Below are positions 33,321-41,498 of a stretch of DNA of 64,000 nucleotides, piece after piece. The first letter of the stretch is position 1. Each line of letters opens with the position of its first letter. Both the position numbers and the translations under genes were made by a program. The stretch spans positions 186,001-250,000 of the forward strand of contig DJJU01000013.1 of NCBI GenBank assembly GCA_002434305.1, given 5' to 3'. This DNA comes from Alicycliphilus sp. UBA6560 (GTDB taxonomy: Bacteria > Pseudomonadota > Gammaproteobacteria > Burkholderiales > Burkholderiaceae_C). The notes under the pieces are model-generated. The model had not been told where the DNA came from, did not search any database, and was given only the letters and a program-made list of their open reading frames with translations.

Positions 33321-33384
33321 GCGCGTGCGGCCTTCTCTCTTGCCGTGCCCATGGGCGGGCGCGGACCGAACCAACGAATGACAC

Positions 33385-34650
33385 ATGAATGAACTGATGA
33401 GCTTCTGGGCCCAGTGGCTGCGCCCCTCGGCCGGCCTGCCGACGGTGCAGTGGTCGCTGCTGCTGGCAGCCGCCGCCGTCACGGGCTACCTGGTGCAGCG
33501 CTATAGCGGCCTGCCCAAGGTAGTGGGTTACACCCTGGTGGGCACCGTGGCCGGCTTGGCTGGTTTTTCCGGCCTGGTCTGGCCGCTGCAGGGCATCGGC
33601 CTGTTCCTGGTGGAGCTGGCTGTGGCCGTGGTGCTGTTCGAGGCGGGCGGACGCATTCCGCTGCGCTGGTTCCGCCACAACCCCATGGTGCTGGTGCAAA
33701 GCATCGCCGAATCGGCCCTCACCTACGCTGCCGTGTACTGGGTGCTGCTGTGGATGTCGGTACCTGAGCGCGCCGCCGGGCCGCTGGCGCTGGTGGCCAT
33801 CGCCGCATCGCCCACGGTGCTCACGCGCGTGGTGGCCGACACCCGCGCCGCCGGCCCGGTGACCGATCGGGCCATCGTGCTGGCCACGCTGTCCTCGCTG
33901 TACGCCCTGGTGCTTGGCAGCGCCCAGGCCGAGCTGCTGCCCCGCCCGGCCACCGACTGGCAGGGCGCCATCTATCCGGTGCTGGTGGTGCTGGGCGTGT
34001 CCATCGTCATGGGGGCGCTGCTGTCACTTCTAGTGCGCCTGGCGCTGCGGGTGATGAGCCCGGGCAGCGAGAACACCTCCATCCTGCTGCTGGCCCTGAT
34101 CGCCGCGGCCGCGGCCATTGCCGCCCACATGGGCGGCTCGGCGCCGCTGGCGGCCCTCTTGGGCGGCATGTTGCTCAAGCAGCTGCACCCGCGCCCCTGG
34201 GCCTGGCCGCGCCAGATGGGCACGGCCGCGTCGCTCTTGACCATGCTGATGTTCGTGCTGGTCTCCACCGTGGCCGCACAGGCCGGCTGGAGCGTGCAGG
34301 TGGCCGGCATGGTGCTGGCGCTGATCGCCGTGCGTCTGCTGGCCAAGGCCGTGGGCGTCGGCGTGGGCAACGTGGGCAGTGGCGCCAGCTGGCGCCAGGC
34401 GCTGTGGGTGAGCTGCGCGATGACGCCCATGTCGGCCATTGCGCTGCTGGTGGCCTCGCAGTTCGCGCAGGCCTCGGCCGCCACCGGCGAGCTGATCGCC
34501 GGCATCGCCCTGCCCGCCATTTTGCTGATGGAGGTATTGGGCGCCGTGATCGCCACGCTGGCCATCTACCGCGCCGGCGAGACCTCCAAGCCCTGGCTGG
34601 CCGCCAGCGCCAGCCGCAAGCTGCCGACCACCGAAAAGGACGCCTCGTGA
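33385..34650 (+). CDS. Cation:proton antiporter (CPA2/KefB-like)
   Basis: The gene encodes 421 residues with about 12 hydrophobic helices. The family features LPKVVGYTLVGTVAG, LFLVELAVAVVLFEAGG, ASPTVLTRVVADTRA and HMGGSAPLAALLGGMLLK resemble sodium/proton and potassium/proton exchangers of the CPA2 group. There is no C-terminal TrkA-N domain, so regulation is not of the KefC kind. It would exchange Na+ or K+ for protons at the inner membrane. The stop overlaps the GTG start of the YbdK-type gene (GTGA), indicating coupling. A hairpin lies in its leader. Confidence 0.86.
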   Translation: MNELMSFWAQWLRPSAGLPTVQWSLLLAAAAVTGYLVQRYSGLPKVVGYTLVGTVAGLAGFSGLVWPLQGIGLFLVELAVAVVLFEAGGRIPLRWFRHNPMVLVQSIAESALTYAAVYWVLLWMSVPERAAGPLALVAIAASPTVLTRVVADTRAAGPVTDRAIVLATLSSLYALVLGSAQAELLPRPATDWQGAIYPVLVVLGVSIVMGALLSLLVRLALRVMSPGSENTSILLLALIAAAAAIAAHMGGSAPLAALLGGMLLKQLHPRPWAWPRQMGTAASLLTMLMFVLVSTVAAQAGWSVQVAGMVLALIAVRLLAKAVGVGVGNVGSGASWRQALWVSCAMTPMSAIALLVASQFAQASAATGELIAGIALPAILLMEVLGAVIATLAIYRAGETSKPWLAASASRKLPTTEKDAS

Positions 34651-35771
34651 GCCTGGAAGCCTTCCACCATTCCGAACCGCTGACCCTGGGCGTGGAGCTG
34701 GAGCTGCAGCTCGTCAACACCCACGACTACGACCTGGCGCCCTACGCCGACGACATGCTGCGCCTGATGGCCAGGACCCCGCTGCCCGGCAGCGTGGTGC
34801 CGGAGATGACCAGCAGCATGATCGAGGTCTCCACCGGCATCTGTCACAGCAGCAGCGAGGTGCTGGGGCAGCTCTCGCAGATCCGCGACGCGCTGGTGAA
34901 GAGCGCCGACAAGCTCAACATCGCCGTGGTCGGCGGCGGCACGCACCCCTTCCAGCAGTGGCATGAGCGGCGCATCTACGACAAGCCGCGCTTTCAGGAG
35001 CTGTCGCAGCTGTACGGCTACCTGTCCAAGCAGTTCACCATCTTCGGCCAGCACGTGCACGTGGGCTGCCCGAGCGCCGACGAGGCCCTGGTCATGCTGC
35101 ACCGCATGAGCCGCTACATCCCGCACTTCATCGCGCTGTCGGCCTCCAGCCCCTACGTGCAGGGGCAGGACACGGCGTTCGACTCGGCGCGGCTGAACTC
35201 GGTGTTCGCCTTCCCGCTGTCGGGCCGCGCGCCCTGCGTGCTGACCTGGAGCGAGTTCGAGCAGTACTTCGACAAGATGACGCGCACCGGCGTGGTCAAG
35301 AGCATGAAGGACTTCTACTGGGACATCCGCCCCAAGCCCGAGTTCGGCACCATCGAGATCCGCGTCTTCGACACGCCGCTGACCATCGAGCGTGCCGCCG
35401 CGCTGGCCGGCTTCGTGCAGTCGCTGGCCGCATGGTTCCTGGCCGAGCAGCCCTTCACCCCGGCCGAGGACGACTACCTCGTCTACACCTACAACCGCTT
35501 CCAGGCCTGCCGCTTCGGCATGGACGCGGTCTACGTGGACCCGGCCACGGGCGGGCACATGCCGCTGCGCGAGCACATCGTGCAGACCATCGACCACATC
35601 GCGCGCCACGCCGGCAGCCACGGCGCCTCCGGCGCGCTGCACATGCTGCGCGGCGAGGCCGCGGCCGGGCAGAACGACGCGCGCTGGCTGCGCGGGCGCA
35701 TGCAGGACGAGCAGCTGCTGGCAGAGGTCATCCGCCAGGCGGCACAAAGGTTCAGGGGGACTCCCCCCTGA
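34647..35771 (+). CDS. YbdK-type carboxylate-amine ligase (GCS2 family)
   Basis: The gene encodes 374 residues, starting with GTG overlapping the antiporter stop. Motifs LTLGVELELQLVN, VPEMTSSMIEVSTGI, FGQHVHVGCPS, ALSASSPYVQGQDT and PEFGTIEIRVFDTP define the glutamate-cysteine ligase-like GCS2 family. Members of the YbdK branch have weak glutamate-cysteine ligase activity and an unclear main role. Coupling to an antiporter suggests a link to ion or redox stress, by analogy with glutathione-gated Kef systems; that is inference. The last residues (FRGTPP) are encoded by a GGGGGACTCCCCCC stretch that looks like an intergenic hairpin intruding into the gene. Confidence 0.9.
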   Translation: MSLEAFHHSEPLTLGVELELQLVNTHDYDLAPYADDMLRLMARTPLPGSVVPEMTSSMIEVSTGICHSSSEVLGQLSQIRDALVKSADKLNIAVVGGGTHPFQQWHERRIYDKPRFQELSQLYGYLSKQFTIFGQHVHVGCPSADEALVMLHRMSRYIPHFIALSASSPYVQGQDTAFDSARLNSVFAFPLSGRAPCVLTWSEFEQYFDKMTRTGVVKSMKDFYWDIRPKPEFGTIEIRVFDTPLTIERAAALAGFVQSLAAWFLAEQPFTPAEDDYLVYTYNRFQACRFGMDAVYVDPATGGHMPLREHIVQTIDHIARHAGSHGASGALHMLRGEAAAGQNDARWLRGRMQDEQLLAEVIRQAAQRFRGTPP

Positions 35772-35830
35772 GTCGCCTTCGGCGCCTTCCCCCCTCTTTG
35801 TCCTCTGCGCGCGGGAGGAGGACGCCGCTG

Positions 35831-35854
35831 GTGGACCGGCAAAGCCGGATCCAC
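35831..35854. other. Intergenic stem-loop before thiL
   Basis: GTGGACCGGC (35831-35840) pairs with GCCGG-A-TCCAC (35844-35854) around loop AAA with one bulged base. No T-tract follows. It may be a further small repeat type of this genome. Confidence 0.4.
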
Positions 35855-35918
35855 GGTGGCTGCTGGGATGGCGGGCGCCAGTGCACGGGCCTCTGCCCCG
35901 GACGCACAATCGCTTCCC

Positions 35919-36905
35919 ATGGGTGAATTCGATCTGATCGCGCGCTACTTCACGCGGCCCGGGCCGCAGGGGCGCGGCGTGGCGCTGGGTGTGGGCGACG
36001 ACTGCGCGCTGCTGCAGCCGGCGCCAGGCATGCAGCTGGCCGTCTCCAGCGACATGCTGGTGGAAGGGCGGCACTTCTTTCCCGACGTCTACCCGCCGCA
36101 CCTGGGCCACAAGGCGCTGGCCGTCAACCTGTCCGACCTGGCCGCCTGCGGCGCGCGGCCGCTGGCCTTCACCCTGGCGCTGTCCCTGCCGCGCGTGGAC
36201 GAGTCCTGGCTGCAGGGATTTGCCGAAGGCCTGTTCGCGCTGGCCGACGCGCACGGCTGCGCCCTGGTGGGCGGCGATACCACACAGGGGCCGCTGAACC
36301 TCTGCATCACCATCTTCGGCGAGGTGCCCGCCGGCCAGGCCCTGCTGCGCAGCGGCGCGCGGGCCGGGGACGACATCTGGGTCAGCGGCACGCCGGGCGA
36401 GGCGCGCCTGGCGCTGGATGCGCTGCGCGGTCAGCTGCAGGCCAGCCCCGAGGTGCTGACCGCCCTGCGCCAGCGCCTGGAGCGCCCCATGCCGCGCGTG
36501 CCGCTGGGCCGGCAGCTGGCGGGCCTGGCCAGCAGCGCCATCGACGTCAGCGACGGGCTGCTGGGCGACCTGTCCCACATCCTGTCCGCCTCGCGCGTTG
36601 GCGCCACCATCGAGGTCGATGAAGCTATCAATTTACTAGCTGCCAGCGCTTGCCTGACGGGCGCTGGACGCTGTTTTGACCATAACCTGCTGATGCGCTG
36701 CGCCCTGGCCGGCGGCGACGACTACGAGCTGGCCTTCACCGCCCCGCCCGACCAGCGCCCGGCCGTGCTGGAAGCAGGCCGGCGCAGTGACACGCAGGTC
36801 ACGCGCATCGGCCGCATCGAGGCTGCGCCCGGCCTGCGCCTGGTGGACGGCGCGGGCCGGCCGGTGCAGGGGCGCTTTCCCTCGTTCGACCATTTCGCCG
36901 CCTAG
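35919..36905 (+). CDS. thiL: Thiamine-monophosphate kinase, with in-frame repeat
   Basis: This enzyme makes thiamine pyrophosphate from thiamine monophosphate and ATP. The motifs GEFDLIARYF, GVGDDCALL (metal-binding Asp pair), VSSDMLVEGRHF, ALAVNLSDLAACGARP, LVGGDTT, AIDVSDGLLGDL and LAGGDDYEL are those of the ThiL/PurM superfamily. The length of 328 residues is near normal. Residues of about 235-254 (EAINLLAASACLTGAGRCFD) are encoded by a repeat copy inserted in frame between the ISVSDGL-type helix and the GGDDYE motif, in a surface loop region. It is followed after 38 bases by the DUF4139 gene. Confidence 0.95.
   Translation: MGEFDLIARYFTRPGPQGRGVALGVGDDCALLQPAPGMQLAVSSDMLVEGRHFFPDVYPPHLGHKALAVNLSDLAACGARPLAFTLALSLPRVDESWLQGFAEGLFALADAHGCALVGGDTTQGPLNLCITIFGEVPAGQALLRSGARAGDDIWVSGTPGEARLALDALRGQLQASPEVLTALRQRLERPMPRVPLGRQLAGLASSAIDVSDGLLGDLSHILSASRVGATIEVDEAINLLAASACLTGAGRCFDHNLLMRCALAGGDDYELAFTAPPDQRPAVLEAGRRSDTQVTRIGRIEAAPGLRLVDGAGRPVQGRFPSFDHFAA
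36621..36680. repeat. Comamonadaceae palindromic repeat inside thiL
   Basis: GAAGCTATCAATTTACTAGC followed by TGCCAGCGCTTG, then GCGCTGGACGCTGTTTTGACC, matches nearly the whole repeat, including its right edge. The frame is kept throughout. Confidence 0.85.
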
Positions 36906-36943
36906 CGGGCGGCGCCCTGGGCACCCGCCGGAAAATCATCGCC

Positions 36944-38575
36944 ATGACGACCTTCTTGCCGTCCCGCCGCCTTCGCGGCCTCTTCGCCTTGCTGGGCGCC
37001 CTGGGCGCCGGCGCCGCCCTGGCGCAGGATGCGCCGCCCGCCGCCTCGCGCATCACCGCCGTCACCCTCTACCCCGGCAGCGCCACCGTCGAGCGCACCG
37101 CGCGCGTGGCCGCCGGCAGCCGCAGTGCCGTGTTCGACTGCCTGCCCCAGGGCCTGGACGCGCGCAGCGTGCAGGTGCATTCCGCCAGCGGCGCCGTGCG
37201 TGTGGGCGACATCGCCGTGCAGGTGCGCGAGCGCGCCCTGGCCGGCGCCTGCGTCACGCCGCAGGACGAGCGCCTGCGCGCCCTGGAGCAGCGCCTGGCC
37301 GAGGCCCGCGCCGAAACCGGCGCGCTGGAGCTGGCGCACAGCTACCTGAAGAGCATCGCCGGCAGCGCCCCCGGCACCCAGCCGGCCAGCGGCCCGGGCA
37401 CGCCCGGCGCCGGCCAGATCGGCGCCACCACCGAGGCGCTGCGACGCTCGGGCCACGACACCCTGGTGCGGCTGCACCAGGCGCGCACCCGCCAGGAGGC
37501 ACTGGAGCAGCAACTCAAGGCCCTGGCCGCCGAGCGCTCCGCCTCCGCCCAGGCCCGCGTGGCCAGCGTCACCGTGGCCCTGGCGGCCGGGCAGGGCACC
37601 GATCTGCGCCTGACCTACCAGGTGCGCGGCCCCAGCTGGTCGCCCAGCTACCGCGCCACGCTGGACACGGCGGCCGCCACCCCCGCCGTGCGGCTGGAGC
37701 GCCTGGCCCTGGTCGCCCAGGACACGGGCGAGGACTGGACGGACGTGGCCCTCACTCTGTCCACCGGCCAGCCGCTGCGCAGTGCCGGCGCCCCGGTGCC
37801 CCGCCCCTGGACGGTGGACGTGCGCCCGCCCGAGCCACCGCGCCCGCCGGCGGCGCCGGCGCCGGCCATGGCGGCCCGGGCCGGTGCGCCCCAGGCCGAA
37901 TCCGCCGCCGTGGCCGCAGAGCCCCAGGCGCCGGACTTCACGGTAGCCGTGGCCGAGGGCGCCTACGCCACCGAATTCGCCGTGCCCCAGCGCGTCAGCG
38001 TACCCTCGGGCGGGCCGAAGGTGGCGCTGGCGCTGCAGGTGCAGCAGCTGGACGCCAGCCTCGTCACCCGCACCACGCCGGCGCTGGACGCGGCCGCCTA
38101 CCTGGTGGCGCAGCTGCCGGCGCTGCCCGGCGTCTGGCCCACGGGGCCGGTGGCGCTGTACCGCGACGCGGCCTACGTCGGCCAGGGCACGCTGGACGCC
38201 AGCCGCTCCGAGCTGGAGCTGGCCTTCGGCCGCGACGAGCGCGTGGCCGTCACGGCGGAGCCCGAGCGCCGCGCCAGCGCCGCTGCCGGCCTGACCGGCG
38301 CGCGCACCGAGCGCACCACCGAGCGCGCCTACGTCGTCACCAACCGCCACGCGCGCCCCGTGCAGCTGCAGGTGCTGGACGCGGCCCCCGTGTCGCTGGA
38401 CGCGCAGGTCCAGGTCGAATCCCGCTACGAGCCCGCTCCCACCGAAACCGCCTGGCGCGCCCAACCCGGTACCGTCGCCTGGAGCCAGCCGCTGGCCGCC
38501 GGTGCCAGCGCCCGCTTCGCCGCGCGCCACACGCTGCGCTACGACAAGGAGCTGCGCCTGCGCGAGCAGCGCTGA
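36944..38575 (+). CDS. Exported DUF4139 / mucoidy-inhibitor-like protein
   Basis: The gene encodes 543 residues. A signal peptide ends near GAALAQ. The N-terminal domain (ITAVTLYPGSATVERTARVAAG, CLPQGLDARSVQV) is the DUF4140 region. A coiled coil follows (about residues 105-200, Ala/Glu/Leu-rich). The C-terminal DUF4139 part contains LRLTYQVRGPSWSPSYRATLD, WTDVALTLSTGQP and a GPVALYRDAAYVGQGTL strand. The family is often named mucoidy inhibitor A but has no proven activity. Location is periplasmic or surface. It is followed by pgpA after 77 bases. Confidence 0.85.
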   Translation: MTTFLPSRRLRGLFALLGALGAGAALAQDAPPAASRITAVTLYPGSATVERTARVAAGSRSAVFDCLPQGLDARSVQVHSASGAVRVGDIAVQVRERALAGACVTPQDERLRALEQRLAEARAETGALELAHSYLKSIAGSAPGTQPASGPGTPGAGQIGATTEALRRSGHDTLVRLHQARTRQEALEQQLKALAAERSASAQARVASVTVALAAGQGTDLRLTYQVRGPSWSPSYRATLDTAAATPAVRLERLALVAQDTGEDWTDVALTLSTGQPLRSAGAPVPRPWTVDVRPPEPPRPPAAPAPAMAARAGAPQAESAAVAAEPQAPDFTVAVAEGAYATEFAVPQRVSVPSGGPKVALALQVQQLDASLVTRTTPALDAAAYLVAQLPALPGVWPTGPVALYRDAAYVGQGTLDASRSELELAFGRDERVAVTAEPERRASAAAGLTGARTERTTERAYVVTNRHARPVQLQVLDAAPVSLDAQVQVESRYEPAPTETAWRAQPGTVAWSQPLAAGASARFAARHTLRYDKELRLREQR

Positions 38576-38652
38576 AGGGGCGCTGCCGCCGCCCGGCCGG
38601 CCCGCGGGATACTCCGGTGCCGCGCGCCGCTCCCTTCCTGAAAAAACACCGC

Positions 38653-39159
38653 ATGCCCAGCCCCCGCCCGCCCCGCCGCTTCCTGTTCAGCCACCCGGCC
38701 CACTTCATCGCCTTAGGGGGCGGCAGCGGGCTGTCGCCCGTGGCGCCCGGCACCGTGGGCACGCTCTGGGGCTGGCTGGCCTTTCTGGTGCTGCAGCTGT
38801 GGCTGGCACCCGCCGCGCTGGGCTGGGTGGTGGCCGCCGCGCTGCCCCTGGGCTGGTGGGCCTGCACCGTGGCCGCGCGCCACATGGGCGTCGCGGATCC
38901 GGGCTCCATCGTTTGGGACGAGATCGCCGCCATCTGGCTCATTCTGTGGCTGGCCATGCCCATGGGCTTTTGGGGCCAGCTCGCCGCCTTTGCGCTGTTT
39001 CGCTACTTCGACGCCGCCAAGCCCGGCCCCGTGGCCTGGGCCGACCGGCTGTTCAAGGGCTTTGGCTGGAAGGGCGGGTTGGGCATCATGCTGGACGATC
39101 TGGTGGCCGCCTTCTGCACGCTGCTGGTCATCGCACTGTGGCGGCACTTCACAGGATAA
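38653..39159 (+). CDS. pgpA: Phosphatidylglycerophosphatase A
   Basis: This membrane phosphatase converts phosphatidylglycerol phosphate to phosphatidylglycerol. The N-terminus GGGSGLSPVAPGTVGTLWG is the family signature. The catalytic acidic residues lie in DPGSIVWDEIAAIW and in GIMLDDLVAAF, and three to four helices are visible. The length of 168 residues is normal. Its TAA stop overlaps the ATG of pncC by one base (TAATG). Confidence 0.95.
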   Translation: MPSPRPPRRFLFSHPAHFIALGGGSGLSPVAPGTVGTLWGWLAFLVLQLWLAPAALGWVVAAALPLGWWACTVAARHMGVADPGSIVWDEIAAIWLILWLAMPMGFWGQLAAFALFRYFDAAKPGPVAWADRLFKGFGWKGGLGIMLDDLVAAFCTLLVIALWRHFTG

Positions 39160-39689
39160 TGCCCATGTCACTATCAAAAAATGAGCTGCCAGCGCTTGAT
39201 GGGAGAGGGCTGGTGGCCGATTTGTCCTATATTTCCACCACGCTGCTGGCGCGCGGCTGGATGCTGGCCACGGCCGAGAGCTGCACCGGCGGCCTGATCG
39301 CCGCCGCCTGCACCGACCTGGCCGGCTCCAGCCAGTGGTTCGAGCGCGGCTTCGTCAGCTACTCCAACGAGGCCAAGGCCGAGCTGCTGGGCGTGCCCGC
39401 GTCGCTCATCGAACAGCACGGCGCCGTCAGCGAACCCGTGGCCCGTGCCATGGCCGAAGGGGCGCTGGCGCATTCGCGCGCCCATGCCAGCGTGGCCGTC
39501 ACCGGCATCGCCGGCCCCACGGGCGGCAGCGCCGACAAGCCGGTGGGCACGGTGTGGTTCGGCTGGTGCGTGGCCGGTCGCACCCACAGCGAGCGGCAGC
39601 GCTTTGCCGGCGACCGCGCCGCCGTACGCGCGGCGACGCTGGCGCATGCGCTGGGGCGGCTGGGGCAGCTGCTGCGCCAGGCCGGCTGA
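39159..39689 (+). CDS. pncC: Nicotinamide-nucleotide amidase (CinA C-terminal domain protein)
   Basis: The enzyme deamidates nicotinamide mononucleotide to nicotinate mononucleotide for NAD recycling. The motifs MLATAESCTGGLIAAACTD (catalytic Ser and Thr), FVSYSNEAKAELLGV, GAVSEPVARAMAEGAL, VAVTGIAGPTGGSADKPVGTVW and GDRAAVR define the stand-alone CinA C-terminal family. The length is 176 residues, somewhat longer at the N-terminus than usual because a repeat copy supplies residues of about 4-17 (SLSKNELPALDGRG). A second ATG at 39165 is possible. Overlap with pgpA indicates coupling. Confidence 0.93.
   Translation: MPMSLSKNELPALDGRGLVADLSYISTTLLARGWMLATAESCTGGLIAAACTDLAGSSQWFERGFVSYSNEAKAELLGVPASLIEQHGAVSEPVARAMAEGALAHSRAHASVAVTGIAGPTGGSADKPVGTVWFGWCVAGRTHSERQRFAGDRAAVRAATLAHALGRLGQLLRQAG
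39169..39205. repeat. Comamonadaceae palindromic repeat at the start of pncC
   Basis: CACTATCAAAAAATGAGCTG followed by CCAGCGCTTGATGG is one arm of the repeat. It encodes part of the pncC N-terminus. Confidence 0.75.
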
Positions 39690-39708
39690 AAGCGCTTTTT
39701 TCAGCGCC

Positions 39709-40524
39709 TCACGCGCCGCAGCACTTCTTGAACTTCTTGCCGCTGCCGCACGGGCAGGGGTCGTTGCGCCCCGGCTGGGCGCCGTGGACGATGGTTTCCA
39801 CGCGCGGGCCCAGGCTGTGCCAGATGCGGTACAGGTCGTAGATGGCCCAGATGGCTTCGCCGAAGACCTCCAGCCGCTCCTGGCTGGTGCTGGGCGGGCC
39901 GTTCTCGTCGTACATGCACAGCACGGGCTCGCCCTTGTCGTCCTCGGCCAGGGCCTCGACGGCCTCCAGCGAGTCGGCGATCCAGCCGGCCGTTTCCTTG
40001 TCGCGCGGAGGCTCCCAGTCGTGCGACCAGGTCTCCACGGCGAACAGAAAGCCCGCCGCCCAGATCTGGCCGAAGGCCGGCACCTCCTCGTCCTGCATCT
40101 CGGCGCGGTCGGCTTCGGGCAGGCTGGCGATCGCACCGCGCATGTCGATGACTTCGGGCTGGAAGGCCTCGTCGGCGTCCAGCGACTCGGGCTCCTCGGC
40201 CAGTTGGGCGCGCACCTGGGCCTCGCGCTGCTCCCACAGCTGCAGGAAGCGCTGCTGCTGCTCCAGATCCTTGAAGGGCGGCAGCAGGGGCAGCGGCTCG
40301 TGTGGCGGCAGATCCTGGTCGGTGTCGGACAGCACCAGCGGCAGCCACTCGTGCACCGGCACCGGGCGGCGGGTGCAGACCAGCGCCGTCAGCACGCCGT
40401 CGCAGAACTCCCAGTGGGGCGCGAGCTCGTCGCGCGTGCGCATGTCGTCCAGCAGGGCGTCGAGCTCGTCCAGTTCGTCGGGGCCCAGAGGGGAGGCGGG
40501 AGAGGGGGCGGCGGATTCGGTCAT
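39709..40524 (-). CDS. UPF0149/YecA-type protein with C-terminal SEC-C zinc motif
   Basis: The gene encodes 271 residues. The N-terminal 230 residues match the UPF0149/YecA family (ELDELDALLDDM, HWEFCDGVLTALVC, GQIWAAGFLFAVETW). The C-terminus DPCPCGSGKKFKKCCG is the SEC-C motif, a small Cys/His-type zinc site also found at the end of SecA. Proteins of this type may bind SecB, ribosomes or other partners, but the function is not established. The gene is convergent with pncC and divergent from the kinase-like gene. The stop codon lies 19 bases from the end of pncC. Confidence 0.9.
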   Translation of the reverse strand: MTESAAPSPASPLGPDELDELDALLDDMRTRDELAPHWEFCDGVLTALVCTRRPVPVHEWLPLVLSDTDQDLPPHEPLPLLPPFKDLEQQQRFLQLWEQREAQVRAQLAEEPESLDADEAFQPEVIDMRGAIASLPEADRAEMQDEEVPAFGQIWAAGFLFAVETWSHDWEPPRDKETAGWIADSLEAVEALAEDDKGEPVLCMYDENGPPSTSQERLEVFGEAIWAIYDLYRIWHSLGPRVETIVHGAQPGRNDPCPCGSGKKFKKCCGA

Positions 40525-40595
40525 GGCGCGGGGCGCGCGGGGCGCATCGGGAAAAGGGGTCGGAGCAGTGTAGCGGCTGGCCCATACTCGGGGCG

Positions 40596-41423
40596 ATGCC
40601 CCGCACCCCCAGCGCTACCGACTTCGCCGACGACCCCGCCGCCTTTCTGGCGCGCCAGCTGCCGCTGCAGCAGGCCGCCATCGCCCGCTATGCGCTGGGC
40701 GGGCGGCAGGTATGGCTCAAGCGCGCCGGGTCGCCCCACGGGATGGCGCGCTACCGCCTGCTGGGCGCCGCGGCGCGGCTGCTGCGCCTGGAGGTGCTGA
40801 CCCCCGTGCCCCACCGCGGCGGGCGCGAGGCGATCGCCACCGAGGTGCGCCGCCTGGGCCAGCTGGGCGCCGCCGGGGTGCGCGTGCCGCAGGTGCTGGC
40901 GGCGGCGCCGGACGGCTTTCTGATGGCCGACCTGGGCGCGCCCGGGGCTGACACGCGCTCGCTCGCCTGGGAGCTGGACGCCGCGCTGCCCGCCGGTCGC
41001 GAGGCCGTGCTGGAGCGCTGGACGGACGGGCTGGACACGCTGGTCGACGTGCACGCGCGCGGCCAGTGCCTGAGCCAGGCCTTCGCCCGCAACCTGGTGC
41101 GCTGCCCGGACGGGCGCATCGCCTGCATCGACTTCGAGGACGACCCGGCCGCCGCCCTGCCGCTGGACGTGTGCCAGCTGCGCGACATGCTGTGCTATGC
41201 CCACTCCACGGCGCTGCACCTGGTGCAGGCCGGGTGTCTGGAGGAAGGGCGCGACGCCTGGCGCCAGCGACTGGCGCAGCCGCAGTACGGCCCGGCCCTG
41301 CAGGCGCTGCTGCGCCGCACCGCGGCGCGCCTGGCCTGGCTGCGCCACCTGCCGCAGGGCCGCCGCCTGGGCCGCGACGGCCAGCGCCTGCGGGCGGCCT
41401 GGCAGCTGTTGTCGCAGCTATGA
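40596..41423 (+). CDS. Kinase-like phosphotransferase of unknown substrate
   Basis: The gene encodes 275 residues. The layout resembles an aminoglycoside/serine kinase fold. A glycine-poor N-lobe contains a Lys (VWLKRAG), then a catalytic loop like DVHARGQCLSQAFARNLVR (His, Gly, Arg-Asn) is followed by IACIDFEDDP, matching the metal-binding DFG-type motif. The rest is helical. Such proteins phosphorylate small molecules or lipopolysaccharide sugars; nothing here tells which. The stop codon TGA lies inside a repeat edge (GCTATGA). It is divergent from the SEC-C gene. Confidence 0.7.
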   Translation: MPRTPSATDFADDPAAFLARQLPLQQAAIARYALGGRQVWLKRAGSPHGMARYRLLGAAARLLRLEVLTPVPHRGGREAIATEVRRLGQLGAAGVRVPQVLAAAPDGFLMADLGAPGADTRSLAWELDAALPAGREAVLERWTDGLDTLVDVHARGQCLSQAFARNLVRCPDGRIACIDFEDDPAAALPLDVCQLRDMLCYAHSTALHLVQAGCLEEGRDAWRQRLAQPQYGPALQALLRRTAARLAWLRHLPQGRRLGRDGQRLRAAWQLLSQL

Positions 41424-41487
41424 AAAAAAGAGCTGCCAGCGCTTGTCTGGCGGGTGTCTGAGGCGGTTTTCGCTTAAAAGAACCGCC
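41417..41487. repeat. Comamonadaceae palindromic repeat and hairpin between kinase-like gene and murA paralogue
   Basis: GCTATGAAAAAAAGAGCTGC followed by CAGCGCTTGTCTGG matches the repeat and contains the stop of the kinase-like gene. Its right end runs into a hairpin, GGCGGTT (41462-41468) with AACCGCC (41481-41487), which may terminate both convergent genes. Confidence 0.75.
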
Positions 41488-41498
41488 GGGGTGGCGGG

